From contig NZ_JAQQWU010000011.1 in NCBI RefSeq assembly GCF_028610625.1, positions 62,001-126,000 on the forward strand: a stretch of DNA of 64,000 nucleotides. Direction: 5' to 3'. A model generated the notes under the pieces. It did not search any database. It was not told where the DNA came from and worked only from the letters and a program-made list of their open reading frames with translations. The stretch is from Guptibacillus spartinae. GTDB lineage: Bacteria; Bacillota; Bacilli; Bacillales; Guptibacillaceae. The first letter of the stretch is position 1, and every line of letters begins with the position of its first letter. A program made the translations under genes and the position numbers. Below are positions 7,170 through 16,883 of this stretch, piece after piece.

Positions 7170-8884
7170 TGGGGGAAATTCTATTTCAAATAAAAGACGT
7201 CAAAAAGGTGCTGCTTATCCTAACTGTATTAACTGTTCTTCAAGGGACTGCGATTATTTTGCAGGCAAGGTGGCTAGCAGAAGCGGTAACAAGACTCTTT
7301 AATGGAGAAACACTGCAGCGGATTTTGATTGTTGTTTTTTGCTTCCTCGCTGCTTTTATTATCAGGCATCTTATTAAGTTGATCATGACCCGAGTAATCG
7401 ATCGGTTTGCAGCTCAAACGACTTCTTCATTAAAAAAAGAAGCTGTTTCAAAATTGTTTGCGTTAGGTCCACGCTATTCAGCAAAATCGGGGACTGGGAA
7501 TCTTGTGACATTACTAATTGATGGAGTCAAACAATTCCGCCTTTATTTGGAGTTGTTTCTGCCTAAATTAACGGGCATGCTTTTTATTGCTCCGCTTGTC
7601 TTTGTCTATGTCTGGACTCTTGATGTAACGTCAGCCATTATTTTAAGTTTAACTCTGCCAATCTTGATCGGCTTTCTAATCTTACTTGGATTAGCTGCAA
7701 AGAAGAAGGCAGATAAGCAGTGGCATACTCATCGTGTTTTATCCAATCATTTTGTTGATTCCCTTCGCGGACTCGAGACGCTAAAGTACCTTGGGTTGAG
7801 TGGAAAGCACGCTGGAAGTATGAAAGAAGTGAGTGAGAAATATCGAAAATCGACAATGAGTACGCTTCGAGTCGCTTTTCTTTCTTCGTTTGCTCTTGAT
7901 TTTTTTACAATGTTAGGAATTGCTACAGTCGCTGTATTTCTTGGATTGCGACTTGTAGAAGGAGAGATTTCTTTATTGCCTGCTCTTACGATATTAATTC
8001 TATCTCCTGAATTTTTTCTTCCCGTTCGTGAGTTAGGAAATGATTATCATGCCACACTAGATGGGCAAGAAGCAGGAAGAAGGTTATTGGATATGATTCA
8101 AACACCAGATTTTAAAGAAGAAAGTGGAGCGATTCCTGAATGGTCCGATAAAGATCTTTTAACGGTCCAGCATCTTTCCGTCAATCATGACATTGAAAGA
8201 AAAGCTCTTCAAAACGTTTCATTTTCAATAAAAGGAAAGCAGAAAGTAGGGATTATTGGAGAAAGTGGTTCTGGTAAATCGACCTTAATTGATGTTTTAG
8301 GAGGATTTCTTGAAGGAAGTGAAGGGAGAATTGAGTTAAGTGGGCAGGAATTGACCCATCTAAAACATGATGAATGGCAGAAACAGTTATTCTATATCCC
8401 GCAGCACCCACATCTTTTTCATGATACGTTAGCAAACAATATTCGTTTCTATAACCTCGATGCTTCATTACAAGAAGTCGAACGCGCTGCAGAAGCAGCT
8501 GGTTTGAGGAAAGTGATTGATCAACTTCCTAATGGCTTAAATGAATTGATCGGGGAAGGTGGAAGAGAATTAAGCGGTGGTCAGGCACAAAGGATCGCGT
8601 TAGCTCGCGCCTTTCTTGAAGATCGCTCCATTCTGCTTCTTGATGAACCAACCGCCCAGCTCGATGTTGAAACAGAATACGAGATAAAGAAAAAAATCCT
8701 TCCATTATTAGAAGATAAACTTGTTTTCATAGCCACCCATCGTCTGCATTGGATGATGGATATGGATCTAATACTACTGCTTGAAAAAGGAAAGTTGGTT
8801 GAGGTTGGTTCTCATGAAGAACTGATGTCTCGTAGAGGAAGCTACTATCAAATGGTGTGTTTACAAGTTGAGGGGGTGTCATAA
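7169..8884 (+). CDS. cydD: ABC transporter CydD (cytochrome bd assembly)
   Basis: Half of the heterodimeric CydDC ABC exporter, which is needed to assemble cytochrome bd and in E. coli exports glutathione and cysteine. An N-terminal six-helix membrane domain (about 1-310) contains the CydD-type segment LILSPEFFLPVRELGNDYHATLDGQEA. The nucleotide-binding domain has Walker A GESGSGKST, the signature LSGGQAQRIALARA and Walker B ILLLDEPTA. I use the TIGRFAM/E. coli names; in B. subtilis nomenclature this first ABC gene is called cydC. Stop and start codons overlap on both sides. Confidence 0.93.
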   Translation: MGEILFQIKDVKKVLLILTVLTVLQGTAIILQARWLAEAVTRLFNGETLQRILIVVFCFLAAFIIRHLIKLIMTRVIDRFAAQTTSSLKKEAVSKLFALGPRYSAKSGTGNLVTLLIDGVKQFRLYLELFLPKLTGMLFIAPLVFVYVWTLDVTSAIILSLTLPILIGFLILLGLAAKKKADKQWHTHRVLSNHFVDSLRGLETLKYLGLSGKHAGSMKEVSEKYRKSTMSTLRVAFLSSFALDFFTMLGIATVAVFLGLRLVEGEISLLPALTILILSPEFFLPVRELGNDYHATLDGQEAGRRLLDMIQTPDFKEESGAIPEWSDKDLLTVQHLSVNHDIERKALQNVSFSIKGKQKVGIIGESGSGKSTLIDVLGGFLEGSEGRIELSGQELTHLKHDEWQKQLFYIPQHPHLFHDTLANNIRFYNLDASLQEVERAAEAAGLRKVIDQLPNGLNELIGEGGRELSGGQAQRIALARAFLEDRSILLLDEPTAQLDVETEYEIKKKILPLLEDKLVFIATHRLHWMMDMDLILLLEKGKLVEVGSHEELMSRRGSYYQMVCLQVEGVS

Positions 8885-10632
8885 TGGAGAAGGGATGGAT
8901 CCTTCCATATTTAAAAGAAAATGCAAAGCTCTTCTCGCTTGTCATCTTACTGGGTATAGTGACGGTCTTTTCTGCAGCTTTTCTTATGTTTACATCCGGA
9001 TTTCTTATTTCTAAAGCTGCCACTAGACCGGAAAACCTTCTATTAATCTATGTGCCGATTGTTGCGGTAAGAACGTTTGGCATCTTACGTGCCGTTTCAA
9101 GGTATAGTGAGAAGTTGCTAGGTCACCACATTATTCTAAAAGTTCTTTCACATATGCGCACCCGCTTATACGAAACCATTGAACCGAGAATTTTAAAAGA
9201 AGGAGCTCGTATCAAAACTGGTGATCTTCTTGGTGTGATGGCCGAAGACATTGAATATTTGCAGGATGTTTACGTTAAGACGATTTTTCCTTCTGTGATC
9301 GGAATTTTTTTATATGCTGTCACGATTGGATTGCTAGGATCTTTTTCCTGGGCATTTGCAGGTTTAATGGCTATTTATGGTGCTATTCTCGTCGTTCTCT
9401 TTCCTTTAGTGTCTTTATTGGTTACCCGTAAAAATGTAGCAAAGCTAAAAAGTTGTCGTAGCTCTCACTACAGCACGCTAACAGATGGTGTTGTTGGAAT
9501 GGGAGATTGGCTATTTAGCCGTCATCAGAAATCCTTTATTAAAAATGTTGAAAAAGAGGACGCGGAAATTTGTAAGAAAGAGAGACATCGGTCATCCTTC
9601 TTTTCTTATCGAAATTTTGCTGCTCAGTGTGTTGTAGCTATTATGGTTTTATCTATGCTTGTTTGGGCAGGAAATCAGAGTTTGGATGGGCAGATTTCTC
9701 ATACGCTAATTGCCGCATTTGTTCTGATTCTTTTTCCATTAACAGAGGCCTTTCTTCCATTATCTGATGCTGTAAGTGAACTTCCTGGATATGAAGATTC
9801 GCTTACTCGTTTGAAAGAAGTATCATTGGAGAAGCCTTCAGAAGAAGAACATATCATGAAAAGTGTTTGGAAGAACAGTCATCTTCGTTGTGAGAAAGTG
9901 AGTTATCAAACAAAGGAAGGGCAATGGATTCTTAAAAATATCAACCTTGATCTTCCTCAGGGAACAAAACTCGCTATTATAGGTCCAAGCGGCTCTGGGA
10001 AAACAACTCTGCTAAAGCTTATAAAAGGTATTACTTCTCCTTCAGAAGGGAGGGTAACGATAGACGGTGTAGTAACCTCCCAATTTAAGGGTGATAATCT
10101 ATCCAGTGTGCTGAACCAACAGCCGCATCTTTTTAATACATCGGTATTGAATAACATTCGCCTTGGTAAGCCGTCTGCTTCAGATGAAGAGGTCTATGAA
10201 GCTGCGAAAAGCGTTCAACTTCATGATTTTATTGTTTCTTTACCTGAAGGTTATCAAACATCGATGCATGAAGCAGGGATGCGATTTTCTGGGGGAGAGC
10301 GTCAGCGCATAGCTCTAGCTCGTATTCTTTTACAAGATACACCTGTTGTTTTACTAGATGAACCAACTGTTGGGCTTGACCCACGAACAGAGCAAGCTTT
10401 GCTATCTACGATCTTTCGTGTCCTTGAAAAGAATACGATTGTTTGGGTAACTCATCATCTTGTAGGGATGAAGAGCATGGATGATATTGCATTCATGCAA
10501 GATGGTGAAATTGTCATGGAAGGAAAGCATGACGAGTTGTTATTGGCGAGTGACCGTTATAGGAGACTTTATGAATTAGATACTCCTTTTCAAATAGAAA
10601 ACTTTCATGTGACCGATAAGATGATAGGTTAA
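8884..10632 (+). CDS. cydC: ABC transporter CydC (cytochrome bd assembly)
   Basis: Partner half-transporter to the preceding gene (582 residues). Six N-terminal helices (about 15-310) are followed by a nucleotide-binding domain with Walker A GPSGSGKTT, signature FSGGERQRIALARI, Walker B VVLLDEPTVGLD and the H-loop WVTHH. The N-terminal segment MFTSGFLISKAATRPENLLLIYVPIVAVRTFGILRAVSRY is characteristic of CydC. It is the last gene of the cyd operon, followed by a weak terminator. Confidence 0.93.
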   Translation: MEKGWILPYLKENAKLFSLVILLGIVTVFSAAFLMFTSGFLISKAATRPENLLLIYVPIVAVRTFGILRAVSRYSEKLLGHHIILKVLSHMRTRLYETIEPRILKEGARIKTGDLLGVMAEDIEYLQDVYVKTIFPSVIGIFLYAVTIGLLGSFSWAFAGLMAIYGAILVVLFPLVSLLVTRKNVAKLKSCRSSHYSTLTDGVVGMGDWLFSRHQKSFIKNVEKEDAEICKKERHRSSFFSYRNFAAQCVVAIMVLSMLVWAGNQSLDGQISHTLIAAFVLILFPLTEAFLPLSDAVSELPGYEDSLTRLKEVSLEKPSEEEHIMKSVWKNSHLRCEKVSYQTKEGQWILKNINLDLPQGTKLAIIGPSGSGKTTLLKLIKGITSPSEGRVTIDGVVTSQFKGDNLSSVLNQQPHLFNTSVLNNIRLGKPSASDEEVYEAAKSVQLHDFIVSLPEGYQTSMHEAGMRFSGGERQRIALARILLQDTPVVLLDEPTVGLDPRTEQALLSTIFRVLEKNTIVWVTHHLVGMKSMDDIAFMQDGEIVMEGKHDELLLASDRYRRLYELDTPFQIENFHVTDKMIG

Positions 10633-10704
10633 AAGAACTAAGCATTAGATTGCAATTGATTGTTTTAAAAGATTTGATAGAGTTTTGTTCTTAGTGAAGA
10701 ACCT

Positions 10705-10730
10705 AAAACTAGTGATTTTACTGGTTTTTT
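10705..10730 (+). terminator. Likely terminator of cydABDC
   Basis: AAAACTAGT and ACTGGTTTT can form a nine-pair stem with one wobble around GATTTT and run into TTTTTT. The stem is AT-rich, so it is probably weak. Confidence 0.5.
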
Positions 10731-10809
10731 GACATATTTGTAATAAAACCCTGACGTAAATAGGTATATAGTACTATATTGTGCAAAGTTTATAAAAACC
10801 GTATTAATC

Positions 10810-10826
10810 TGTCATATTTATGTAAC
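10810..10826 (+). promoter_or_regulatory. WalR-like direct-repeat site
   Basis: TGTCAT-ATTTA-TGTAAC: two hexamers with a 5-bp gap. The WalR consensus is TGTWAH-N5-TGTWAH, so the second half is perfect and the first has one mismatch. It lies just upstream of a candidate promoter (TTGTTA, then TTATAT with a TG extension) for the 3D-domain wall protein, as expected for an activator of a wall-remodelling gene. Confidence 0.45.
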
Positions 10827-10944
10827 TGACTTGTTATTGGACTAAAATCACTGTGTTATATTTGCCTGTTATCATGTGGAACATGGGTGATTGAGAGATA
10901 AACAAACCAACACCAATATTAAAACTCTCAGGAGGAATGTATAC

Positions 10945-11901
10945 ATGGTAGCTCGTAAAAACATTGTAAGAAACGTGGTTACATCCACAGCACTAGCTGG
11001 AATGATGTTTGCTAGTCCGGTAGTTTCAGAGGCGGCACTAGGAGATCAAACACTTTCTTATGGTGAAAAACACGGCGACGTTGTCGAGTTACAGGATGTA
11101 CTGTCTGCCAAAGGGTATTTCAACTATGATGAATCTACAGGATACTACGGATCAATTACTGAAGGTGCTGTAAAGCAATTCCAAAAAGAACACGGTCTTG
11201 CAGTTGACGGCATCGCAGGTCCAAATACATTTTCAGCAATGCAAAGCGTAAATAATGGACAAGCTATGCGTACGCTAGTACAAGGTGACCGCGGTCATCA
11301 GGTACAAGCACTACAAGAAGAGCTTGGCGGTTATTATAACTATACAGTAGACGGAATTTATGGCCCGATTACTGAACAAGCCGTTCGTGCTTTCCAAGCT
11401 GACAACGGTCTATCAGTAGACGGTATTGCAGGTAAAAATACTTGGTCTGTACTTAATGGCGGAAGTGCTCCTGCACCAAAAGCATCAACTAAGAAAGAAG
11501 CACCAGCTAAAAAAGAAGCAACAAATAAAGAAGCAGTTCAAACATCTACTACTTCTAATTCCACGCCTGCAAAAGAATCAAACACTGAAAGCAAATCTTC
11601 TCAGGCAAGTGGACAAGAAATTCAGATGGAAGCTACAGCTTACACTGCATTCTGTGCAGGTTGCTCAGGCGTAACAGCAACTGGTATTGATTTAAGAGCT
11701 AATCCAAATCAAAAAGTAATCGCTGTTGACCCTGATGTCATCCCACTAGGTTCTAAAGTATATGTAGAAGGTTACGGAGAAGCAGTTGCAGGTGATACTG
11801 GCGGCGCAATCCAGGGTAACCGAGTTGATTTATTCATGGCCGACCAACAAGATGCATTAGACTTTGGTCGTAAGACAGTTACTGTAACAGTTCTTGACTA
11901 A
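10945..11901 (+). CDS. Secreted peptidoglycan-binding protein with 3D domain
   Basis: Exported cell-wall protein of 318 residues. A Sec signal peptide (about 1-30, with cleavage likely after VSEA) is followed by two peptidoglycan-binding type 1 domains (about 33-95 and 100-160, each with the DGIAGxNT repeat). A Lys/Ala/Thr linker then leads to a C-terminal 3D domain (about 225-318). The three conserved Asp of the 3D fold are visible in IAVDPDVIPLG, AGDTGG and NRVDLFM, the lytic-transglycosylase-like core also found in YocH. The start at 10945 has AGGAGG 8 nt upstream. It is probably a muralytic autolysin of the YocH type with different wall-binding modules. Confidence 0.88.
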   Translation: MVARKNIVRNVVTSTALAGMMFASPVVSEAALGDQTLSYGEKHGDVVELQDVLSAKGYFNYDESTGYYGSITEGAVKQFQKEHGLAVDGIAGPNTFSAMQSVNNGQAMRTLVQGDRGHQVQALQEELGGYYNYTVDGIYGPITEQAVRAFQADNGLSVDGIAGKNTWSVLNGGSAPAPKASTKKEAPAKKEATNKEAVQTSTTSNSTPAKESNTESKSSQASGQEIQMEATAYTAFCAGCSGVTATGIDLRANPNQKVIAVDPDVIPLGSKVYVEGYGEAVAGDTGGAIQGNRVDLFMADQQDALDFGRKTVTVTVLD

Positions 11902-11921
11902 TAGAATGAAAAAGAAGATCG

Positions 11922-11952
11922 CTGCCTGATGACATCATCAGGCAGTTTTTTT
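11922..11952 (+). terminator. Terminator of the 3D-domain gene
   Basis: Perfect 11-bp stem (11922-11932 with 11935-11945) closed by a CA loop and followed by seven T residues. Confidence 0.92.
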
Positions 11953-12130
11953 ATTTTCTATTTTATTTCGTTTTTCCTGATGAACCACTTATTTTCCATC
12001 ACTTTACATGGACTCCAGGCTGGGCAAACAATGTGCTTCATTCCCTAGTTTACCGAGTGGTTTTTATGTTTTCGTTCCTATGATATAGTTTCATAGGTTT
12101 GAAATTGTGTGGTTTAAGAGGTGCTTTATA

Positions 12131-12772
12131 GTGCGAAATAAAATGATTCGATGGAGTTTTTTCTTGGTTGGTCTAGCTGTACTTGGTCTAGGTATTGCCA
12201 TGACAATTAAAGGAAAAGCTTTCGGAATTGGTCCTTGGGACGTGTTTCATTATGGCTTATTTAAGCAATTTGGCTTAACGATTGGTAGCTGGTCTATCAT
12301 TACTGGATTTATTATACTTGCATTCACATCACTATACACAAAAAAAATGCCACAATTAGGCGCTTTTTTAAATATGCTTTTGCTCGGTTTATTTATTGAT
12401 TTCTTCTTATATATTCTCCCAGATCCAGTGACGCTGCTTTCTCAGGGAATTGTATTTATAGTCGGTATTGTTGTTCTCGGATATGGTATCGGTTTATATG
12501 TAACGTCTGGACTAGGGGCAGGACCAAGGGATGGAATCATGCTACTCATTGTTGAAAAAACAGGGTGGCGGATTGATTGGGTAAGAAATGGAATCGAAAT
12601 CGCAGTATTGTTTTTTGGTTGGTTACTTGGAGGCCCTGTTGGGATTGGAAGTATTGTTATTGCTTTTATGCTAGGTAAAATTATTCAATTTTCAATGCCT
12701 CAATGTAAAACATTGTTAGATACCATGTTAAATTATCGAGAGCCATTGTCTTCAAATGAATCCGCCTCATAA
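12131..12772 (+). CDS. YczE/YitT-family membrane protein
   Basis: Integral membrane protein with about five helices, 213 residues. The family signature IKGKAFGIGPWDVFHYGL and the mirrored GLGAGPRDGIMLLI are present. In B. subtilis YczE affects surfactin and other secondary-metabolite production, but the molecular function is unknown. I take the GTG at 12131, which has AGAGGTG 7 nt upstream. A more upstream ATG at 12107 has no ribosome site, and an internal ATG at 12143 is the alternative. Confidence 0.8.
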   Translation: MRNKMIRWSFFLVGLAVLGLGIAMTIKGKAFGIGPWDVFHYGLFKQFGLTIGSWSIITGFIILAFTSLYTKKMPQLGAFLNMLLLGLFIDFFLYILPDPVTLLSQGIVFIVGIVVLGYGIGLYVTSGLGAGPRDGIMLLIVEKTGWRIDWVRNGIEIAVLFFGWLLGGPVGIGSIVIAFMLGKIIQFSMPQCKTLLDTMLNYREPLSSNESAS

Positions 12773-12798
12773 AAAGCCTGCCGAATTCGGCAGGCTTT
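12773..12798. terminator. Bidirectional terminator
   Basis: A 26-nt perfect palindrome (13-bp arms, core GAATTC) directly after the YczE-like stop codon. A and T tracts on the two sides allow it to serve the convergent old yellow enzyme gene as well. Confidence 0.8.
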
Positions 12799-12861
12799 AA
12801 ATATAGTTTTTTCTTTACGCCTTCTCTCCCTCATCATTCTTGCAGAGAGATCTTATACTCC

Positions 12862-13971
12862 TTAGTCTCTTATAATGTCTTCTTTAAGTTCATGTTCTTT
12901 AATAGAGGCAAGAGGAAGGAGAGTACTCTCAAAATCAAACACTTTTAGTTCTTTTCCGTTTAACAGGCGATTTGGGTAATCAGGGTTAGCGAGGGCGCTT
13001 GTACCAAGACTAATAAAATCAGCTTCTTCTTTTTCGATTAGGCTACTTGCTTTGTCAGGATCACCTAGCTGTCCATTTGCAATGACAGGAATAGAGCTAT
13101 AGGCTTTTGCAGCAGCAGCTAATGATTTAGTGCCGTCTCCAAAAGCAGGTTGAGTGCCATCAGGCTCAGTTACGTGAATATAATCAAGTTCTTTTTCTAA
13201 CGTTGAAAAGATGAGCTTTGCTGATTTTTCTCCTTCAGGCCATTTATAGGCTGGGTCAGCAACTTTGATTTGAGATAAACGAATGCCAACAGTAAAGTTC
13301 TTTCCAACTTCATTTCGAACATCTTCGATCACTTCCGCTAAGAGCATAAGTCGGTTTTCAAGCGATCCACCATATTCATCTTCACGCTCATTTAAATAGT
13401 CTGTTAAAAATTGGTCAAGTAGATACCCGTTTGCACCATGAATTTCAACACCATCAAAACCTGCTTCCACTGCATGACGAGCTGCTTTTTTAAATGAGTG
13501 CCTTATTTCCTTTATTTCATCTAAAGAAAGAGATTTCGGTGTTTTGAAAGATCCTGATCCTCCATAAAACCCAAGCTGCTCTCCTTTTGGTGGGATCGTT
13601 GAAGGAGCAACGGTGACATCTGTATAAGCATTCCCCTGACTTTGACCCCCAGCATGCATCAGTTGAGCAATGATGGAAGTTCCGTATTCATGCACGGATG
13701 AAGTTACGTTTTTCCATGTTTCAATGTGATTATGGTTGGTTAAACCAGGCTGATTTAAATAGCCCTGGCTGTAAAGCTCATCTGTATAGATGCCTTCAGT
13801 GATAACAGCACTGAATCCTCCTTTCGCAAAACGTTCATAGTAATCGCGCATAGTCGTGGTGGCACTTCCGTCATCTGTTGCGGTAATGCGAGTCATAGGT
13901 GCGACGATAAACCGATTTTTTAGTGAAAGCTTTCCGAGTTTTTCTGAAGTAAATAATTTGTTGTGATTCAT
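12862..13971 (-). CDS. NADH:flavin oxidoreductase, old yellow enzyme family
   Basis: FMN-containing TIM-barrel ene-reductase of 369 residues. N-terminal LGKLSLKNRFIVAPMTR is the flavin-binding strand. LMHAGGQSQG contains the active-site His region, GFDGVEIHGANGYLLDQFL is the family signature, and the C-terminal ANGQLGDP / FISLGTSALANPDYPNR motifs bind the FMN phosphate. It probably reduces activated alkenes or quinones with NAD(P)H. I choose the ATG at 13971, 9 nt after GAAAGG; upstream in-frame Met codons overlap or precede that site. Confidence 0.88.
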   Translation of the reverse strand: MNHNKLFTSEKLGKLSLKNRFIVAPMTRITATDDGSATTTMRDYYERFAKGGFSAVITEGIYTDELYSQGYLNQPGLTNHNHIETWKNVTSSVHEYGTSIIAQLMHAGGQSQGNAYTDVTVAPSTIPPKGEQLGFYGGSGSFKTPKSLSLDEIKEIRHSFKKAARHAVEAGFDGVEIHGANGYLLDQFLTDYLNEREDEYGGSLENRLMLLAEVIEDVRNEVGKNFTVGIRLSQIKVADPAYKWPEGEKSAKLIFSTLEKELDYIHVTEPDGTQPAFGDGTKSLAAAAKAYSSIPVIANGQLGDPDKASSLIEKEEADFISLGTSALANPDYPNRLLNGKELKVFDFESTLLPLASIKEHELKEDIIRD

Positions 13972-14118
13972 TCCAGTCATCCTTTCAACGGTCTCATTTA
14001 TGGTTATCATTATAAAGGCAACCAATAGAATAAACGAAAGTTATGCTCAATGGGTAGCATGCGCACTGAGCTATTTATATAAGTAGGAAGAGGGGATTAG
14101 TGGCCATCCATTAAAAAA

Positions 14119-14141
14119 CCACCCTTTCATTGAAAGGGTGG
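14119..14141 (-). terminator. Terminator of proBA
   Basis: An 11-bp perfect stem (14119-14129 with 14131-14141). Six A residues on the left give the U-tract for the minus strand, 12 bp beyond the proA stop. Confidence 0.85.
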
Positions 14142-14152
14142 TGGAGGTTACA

Positions 14153-15421
14153 TTATCTAATTTGACCAGTACCTGTCATGCAATATTTAATCGTAGTTAA
14201 AGCTGGTAGTCCCATAGGACCTCTTGCATGTAGCTTTTGGGTTGAAATACCGATTTCTGCACCAAAGCCTAAAGCCGATCCATCTGTAAAGCGAGTTGAT
14301 GCATTATGATAAACAGCAGCTGCATCTACAAGATTGCGGAATAGAGAAGCTGATGTTGCATCTTCTGTAATAATCGCTTCAGAGTGTTTCGTGCCATATT
14401 GTTCAATATGATCGATCGCTTCTTGCGTATTTTCGACTGTTTTGATTGCAATTTCAAGACCAAGGTATTCGTTACTCCAGTCATCTTCGTCAGCAAGAAC
14501 AGCATCTTTAAATGTACCTACGATATGTTCATCACCGTGAATTTTAATGTTATTTTCAGCTAATGCTTTTTCAAGAGCATCTTGATTTTCTTCAAGCCAC
14601 TTTTTGTGAACGATTAGCGTTTCTACGGCGTTACAAACCGCAGGACGATCCGTTTTCGCATTGATTAAAATATTAATCGCTTTGTCAACTTCTGCTGACT
14701 GATCAAAATAGATGTGGCAGTTTCCTACACCCGTCTCAAGGACTGGTACCGTTGCGTTGTTCACCACGGTGTTAATGAGGGCACCACCTCCTCGAGGAAT
14801 GAGAACATCAATGTGTTCTTTCATTGTAAAGAGCTGGCTTGTTGCTTCGCGATCTGTTGTTGCAATCAATTGAACGGCTTCTACAGGAATTTTTGTTTTT
14901 GGAAGTGCTGCATGAATAACGCGAACAATTCCTTTATTTGAATTAAGAGCGTTAGAGCCACCTTTTAGTACAATTGCATTACCTGATTTAAGAGCAAGAC
15001 CGGTTGCATCAACCGTTACGTTTGGTCGTGCTTCATAAATCATACCGATAACGCCTAGTGGAACGCGTACTTGTTCGACTTGCATACCATTATCAAGTGA
15101 CCAGTCCGAAATGACTTCTCCTACTGGGTCCTCGAGTTCAGCCACTTCACGAAGTCCATTCGCAAAGTCTTTCACACGCTCTTCTGATAAACTTAAGCGA
15201 TCCATGAACGCTTCTGTAAACCCTTTTTCTTTCCCACGCTCAAGATCTTTCTTATTTTCGTTTAAAATATAGTCTGTTTCTTTCTCAAGTTCGTCTGCAA
15301 TAGTGAGCAACGCCTGGTTTTTTTCCTCAGTTGTTAGCAGGGAGAGGGTTTTAGAAGCCCCCTGTGCCTGCTTTGCTTGTTCTTTTACATTGACTTTAAT
15401 TGGATCTAGAGTAGTCATCAA
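14153..15421 (-). CDS. proA: Glutamate-5-semialdehyde dehydrogenase (gamma-glutamyl phosphate reductase)
   Basis: Second step of proline synthesis: NADPH reduction of gamma-glutamyl phosphate to glutamate-5-semialdehyde. It is an aldehyde-dehydrogenase-fold protein of 422 residues. VPLGVIGMIYEARPNVTVDA and LKSGNAIVLKGGSNA are the family blocks, and the catalytic Cys is in DRPAVCNAVETL. It lies 30 bp after proB. Two consecutive ATG codons follow AGGAGG (6 and 9 nt); either may be used. Confidence 0.95.
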   Translation of the reverse strand: MMTTLDPIKVNVKEQAKQAQGASKTLSLLTTEEKNQALLTIADELEKETDYILNENKKDLERGKEKGFTEAFMDRLSLSEERVKDFANGLREVAELEDPVGEVISDWSLDNGMQVEQVRVPLGVIGMIYEARPNVTVDATGLALKSGNAIVLKGGSNALNSNKGIVRVIHAALPKTKIPVEAVQLIATTDREATSQLFTMKEHIDVLIPRGGGALINTVVNNATVPVLETGVGNCHIYFDQSAEVDKAINILINAKTDRPAVCNAVETLIVHKKWLEENQDALEKALAENNIKIHGDEHIVGTFKDAVLADEDDWSNEYLGLEIAIKTVENTQEAIDHIEQYGTKHSEAIITEDATSASLFRNLVDAAAVYHNASTRFTDGSALGFGAEIGISTQKLHARGPMGLPALTTIKYCMTGTGQIR

Positions 15422-15451
15422 ACGCCTCCTATATTTTTTATTCTTATTTTA

Positions 15452-16594
15452 TTACGAGCCGAGTGGAATAGCTAGCTGATCGTGATAAACGAAATCGTTA
15501 ATGTGGACGGCTTCTTTCACTGAAATATCGATAAGCTCAGAGATTTCATCAGTAGATAGTCCTTTAATCATTTTCAAATGCTTGGAAGAATAGTTCGTTA
15601 CACCAAGACCGATTTCTTCACCATCCATGTCTGTTAGTTTCACAACAGCTCCTGGCTTAAAATGTCCGTGTACATAATGCACGCCTACAGGTTGTAGGCT
15701 ACGTTCATGTTCAGAAATTTCAGAGCTTGCTTTATCTGTCACGATCACTTCACCTTCAGGACCTGAATTAAACGCAATCCATTGTTTTTTATTATCAAGC
15801 TCAGCTTGACCTTCTGGCGTAAAGTACGTACCAGTCGCGGTTTGGTGAACCGCATTATAAATGATTCCTTTTGTTGTCGCGTTACCTAGGAAAGAAGGTG
15901 TACCTGAAGCCATCGCAATTTTGACAGCATCAATTTTGGATCTCATACCACCAGTACCGACAGAACTACCAGGTTCTCCGGCGGATTCTTCGATTTCTGG
16001 TGTAATTTCAGTTACGTGTTCTAAAAGTTTAGCATCCGGGTTTTTTCTAGGATCTTCACTATATAACCCATCTATATCTGAAAGAATAATAAGTTGATCG
16101 GCACTTACGAGTGCAGCAACTTTTGCTGAAAGTGTATCATTGTCACCAAATTTCAAACGCTCTACTGTTACAGTGTCATTTTCATTAACAATTGGAACAA
16201 TTCCTCTTTCTAATAGAACATTAATTGTGTTTCGTGCGTTGTTGTATCTTTTGCGATCAGAAAAGTCACTCCGCGTAATCAGAATTTGTGAAGCAGTATA
16301 GCCGTGAGATATGAAGCGTTCTGAATAAGCTTCCATTAACAGTCCCTGACCGATTGATGCAGCGGCCTGCTTTTCTGAAAGTGATGTTGGCCGTTCAAGA
16401 CACCCTAGGCGGCGGTAACCGGCGGCTACTGCTCCTGATGACACAAGAAGAACTTCATGGCCTTCATCTTTTAACATGACAATATCATCTACTAGTCTTT
16501 CTAGTTTTCTTCGGCTAATGTCACCTAGTCTGCTCGTTAGTGAGCTGCTTCCGATTTTAATTACGATTCGTTTTTTTCCGTCGTTTAGATTCAT
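15452..16594 (-). CDS. proB: Glutamate 5-kinase with PUA domain
   Basis: First step of proline synthesis: ATP-dependent phosphorylation of glutamate, usually feedback-inhibited by proline. The amino-acid kinase domain (about 1-255) shows RIVIKIGSSSL, VSSGAVAAGYRRLG, NENDTV and GTGGMRSKIDAVKIAMASG. A C-terminal PUA domain (about 278-372) is present, as in the long form. Together with proA it forms an operon. In halotolerant bacilli such genes also supply proline as an osmolyte. No T-box is seen in the leader. Confidence 0.95.
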   Translation of the reverse strand: MNLNDGKKRIVIKIGSSSLTSRLGDISRRKLERLVDDIVMLKDEGHEVLLVSSGAVAAGYRRLGCLERPTSLSEKQAAASIGQGLLMEAYSERFISHGYTASQILITRSDFSDRKRYNNARNTINVLLERGIVPIVNENDTVTVERLKFGDNDTLSAKVAALVSADQLIILSDIDGLYSEDPRKNPDAKLLEHVTEITPEIEESAGEPGSSVGTGGMRSKIDAVKIAMASGTPSFLGNATTKGIIYNAVHQTATGTYFTPEGQAELDNKKQWIAFNSGPEGEVIVTDKASSEISEHERSLQPVGVHYVHGHFKPGAVVKLTDMDGEEIGLGVTNYSSKHLKMIKGLSTDEISELIDISVKEAVHINDFVYHDQLAIPLGS

Positions 16595-16656
16595 TATTTC
16601 ACTCCTATATAACTTGCCGTTAAATGTGTGATTGCTTTAATCAATTGACTGTAATG

Positions 16657-16684
16657 AGTATAACAAACGGGCATATCGTGACAA
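16657..16684 (-). promoter_or_regulatory. SigA-type promoter of proBA
   Basis: Minus strand TTGTCA (16684-16679), 16-bp spacer ending in TGT, TATACT (16662-16657); the TGn gives an extended -10. It lies about 65 bp before the proB start. Confidence 0.7.
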
Positions 16685-16883
16685 CATGACATGGCCAAAT
16701 AGTCCGCATACGAGGAGAATAAGTATGAATTTGGACGATGCTCGCTCTAAACTCGTTTCACATAAGCTTAGAAGATGAGAGGCTGGCTTATCACGGTATA
16801 TAAGGTCTGGTAAAGTCGATTTATTTACAATTTAATCCATTTTATTCGTTTCGTTGTATGTAATATTTTAGAAGATCCCCCTA

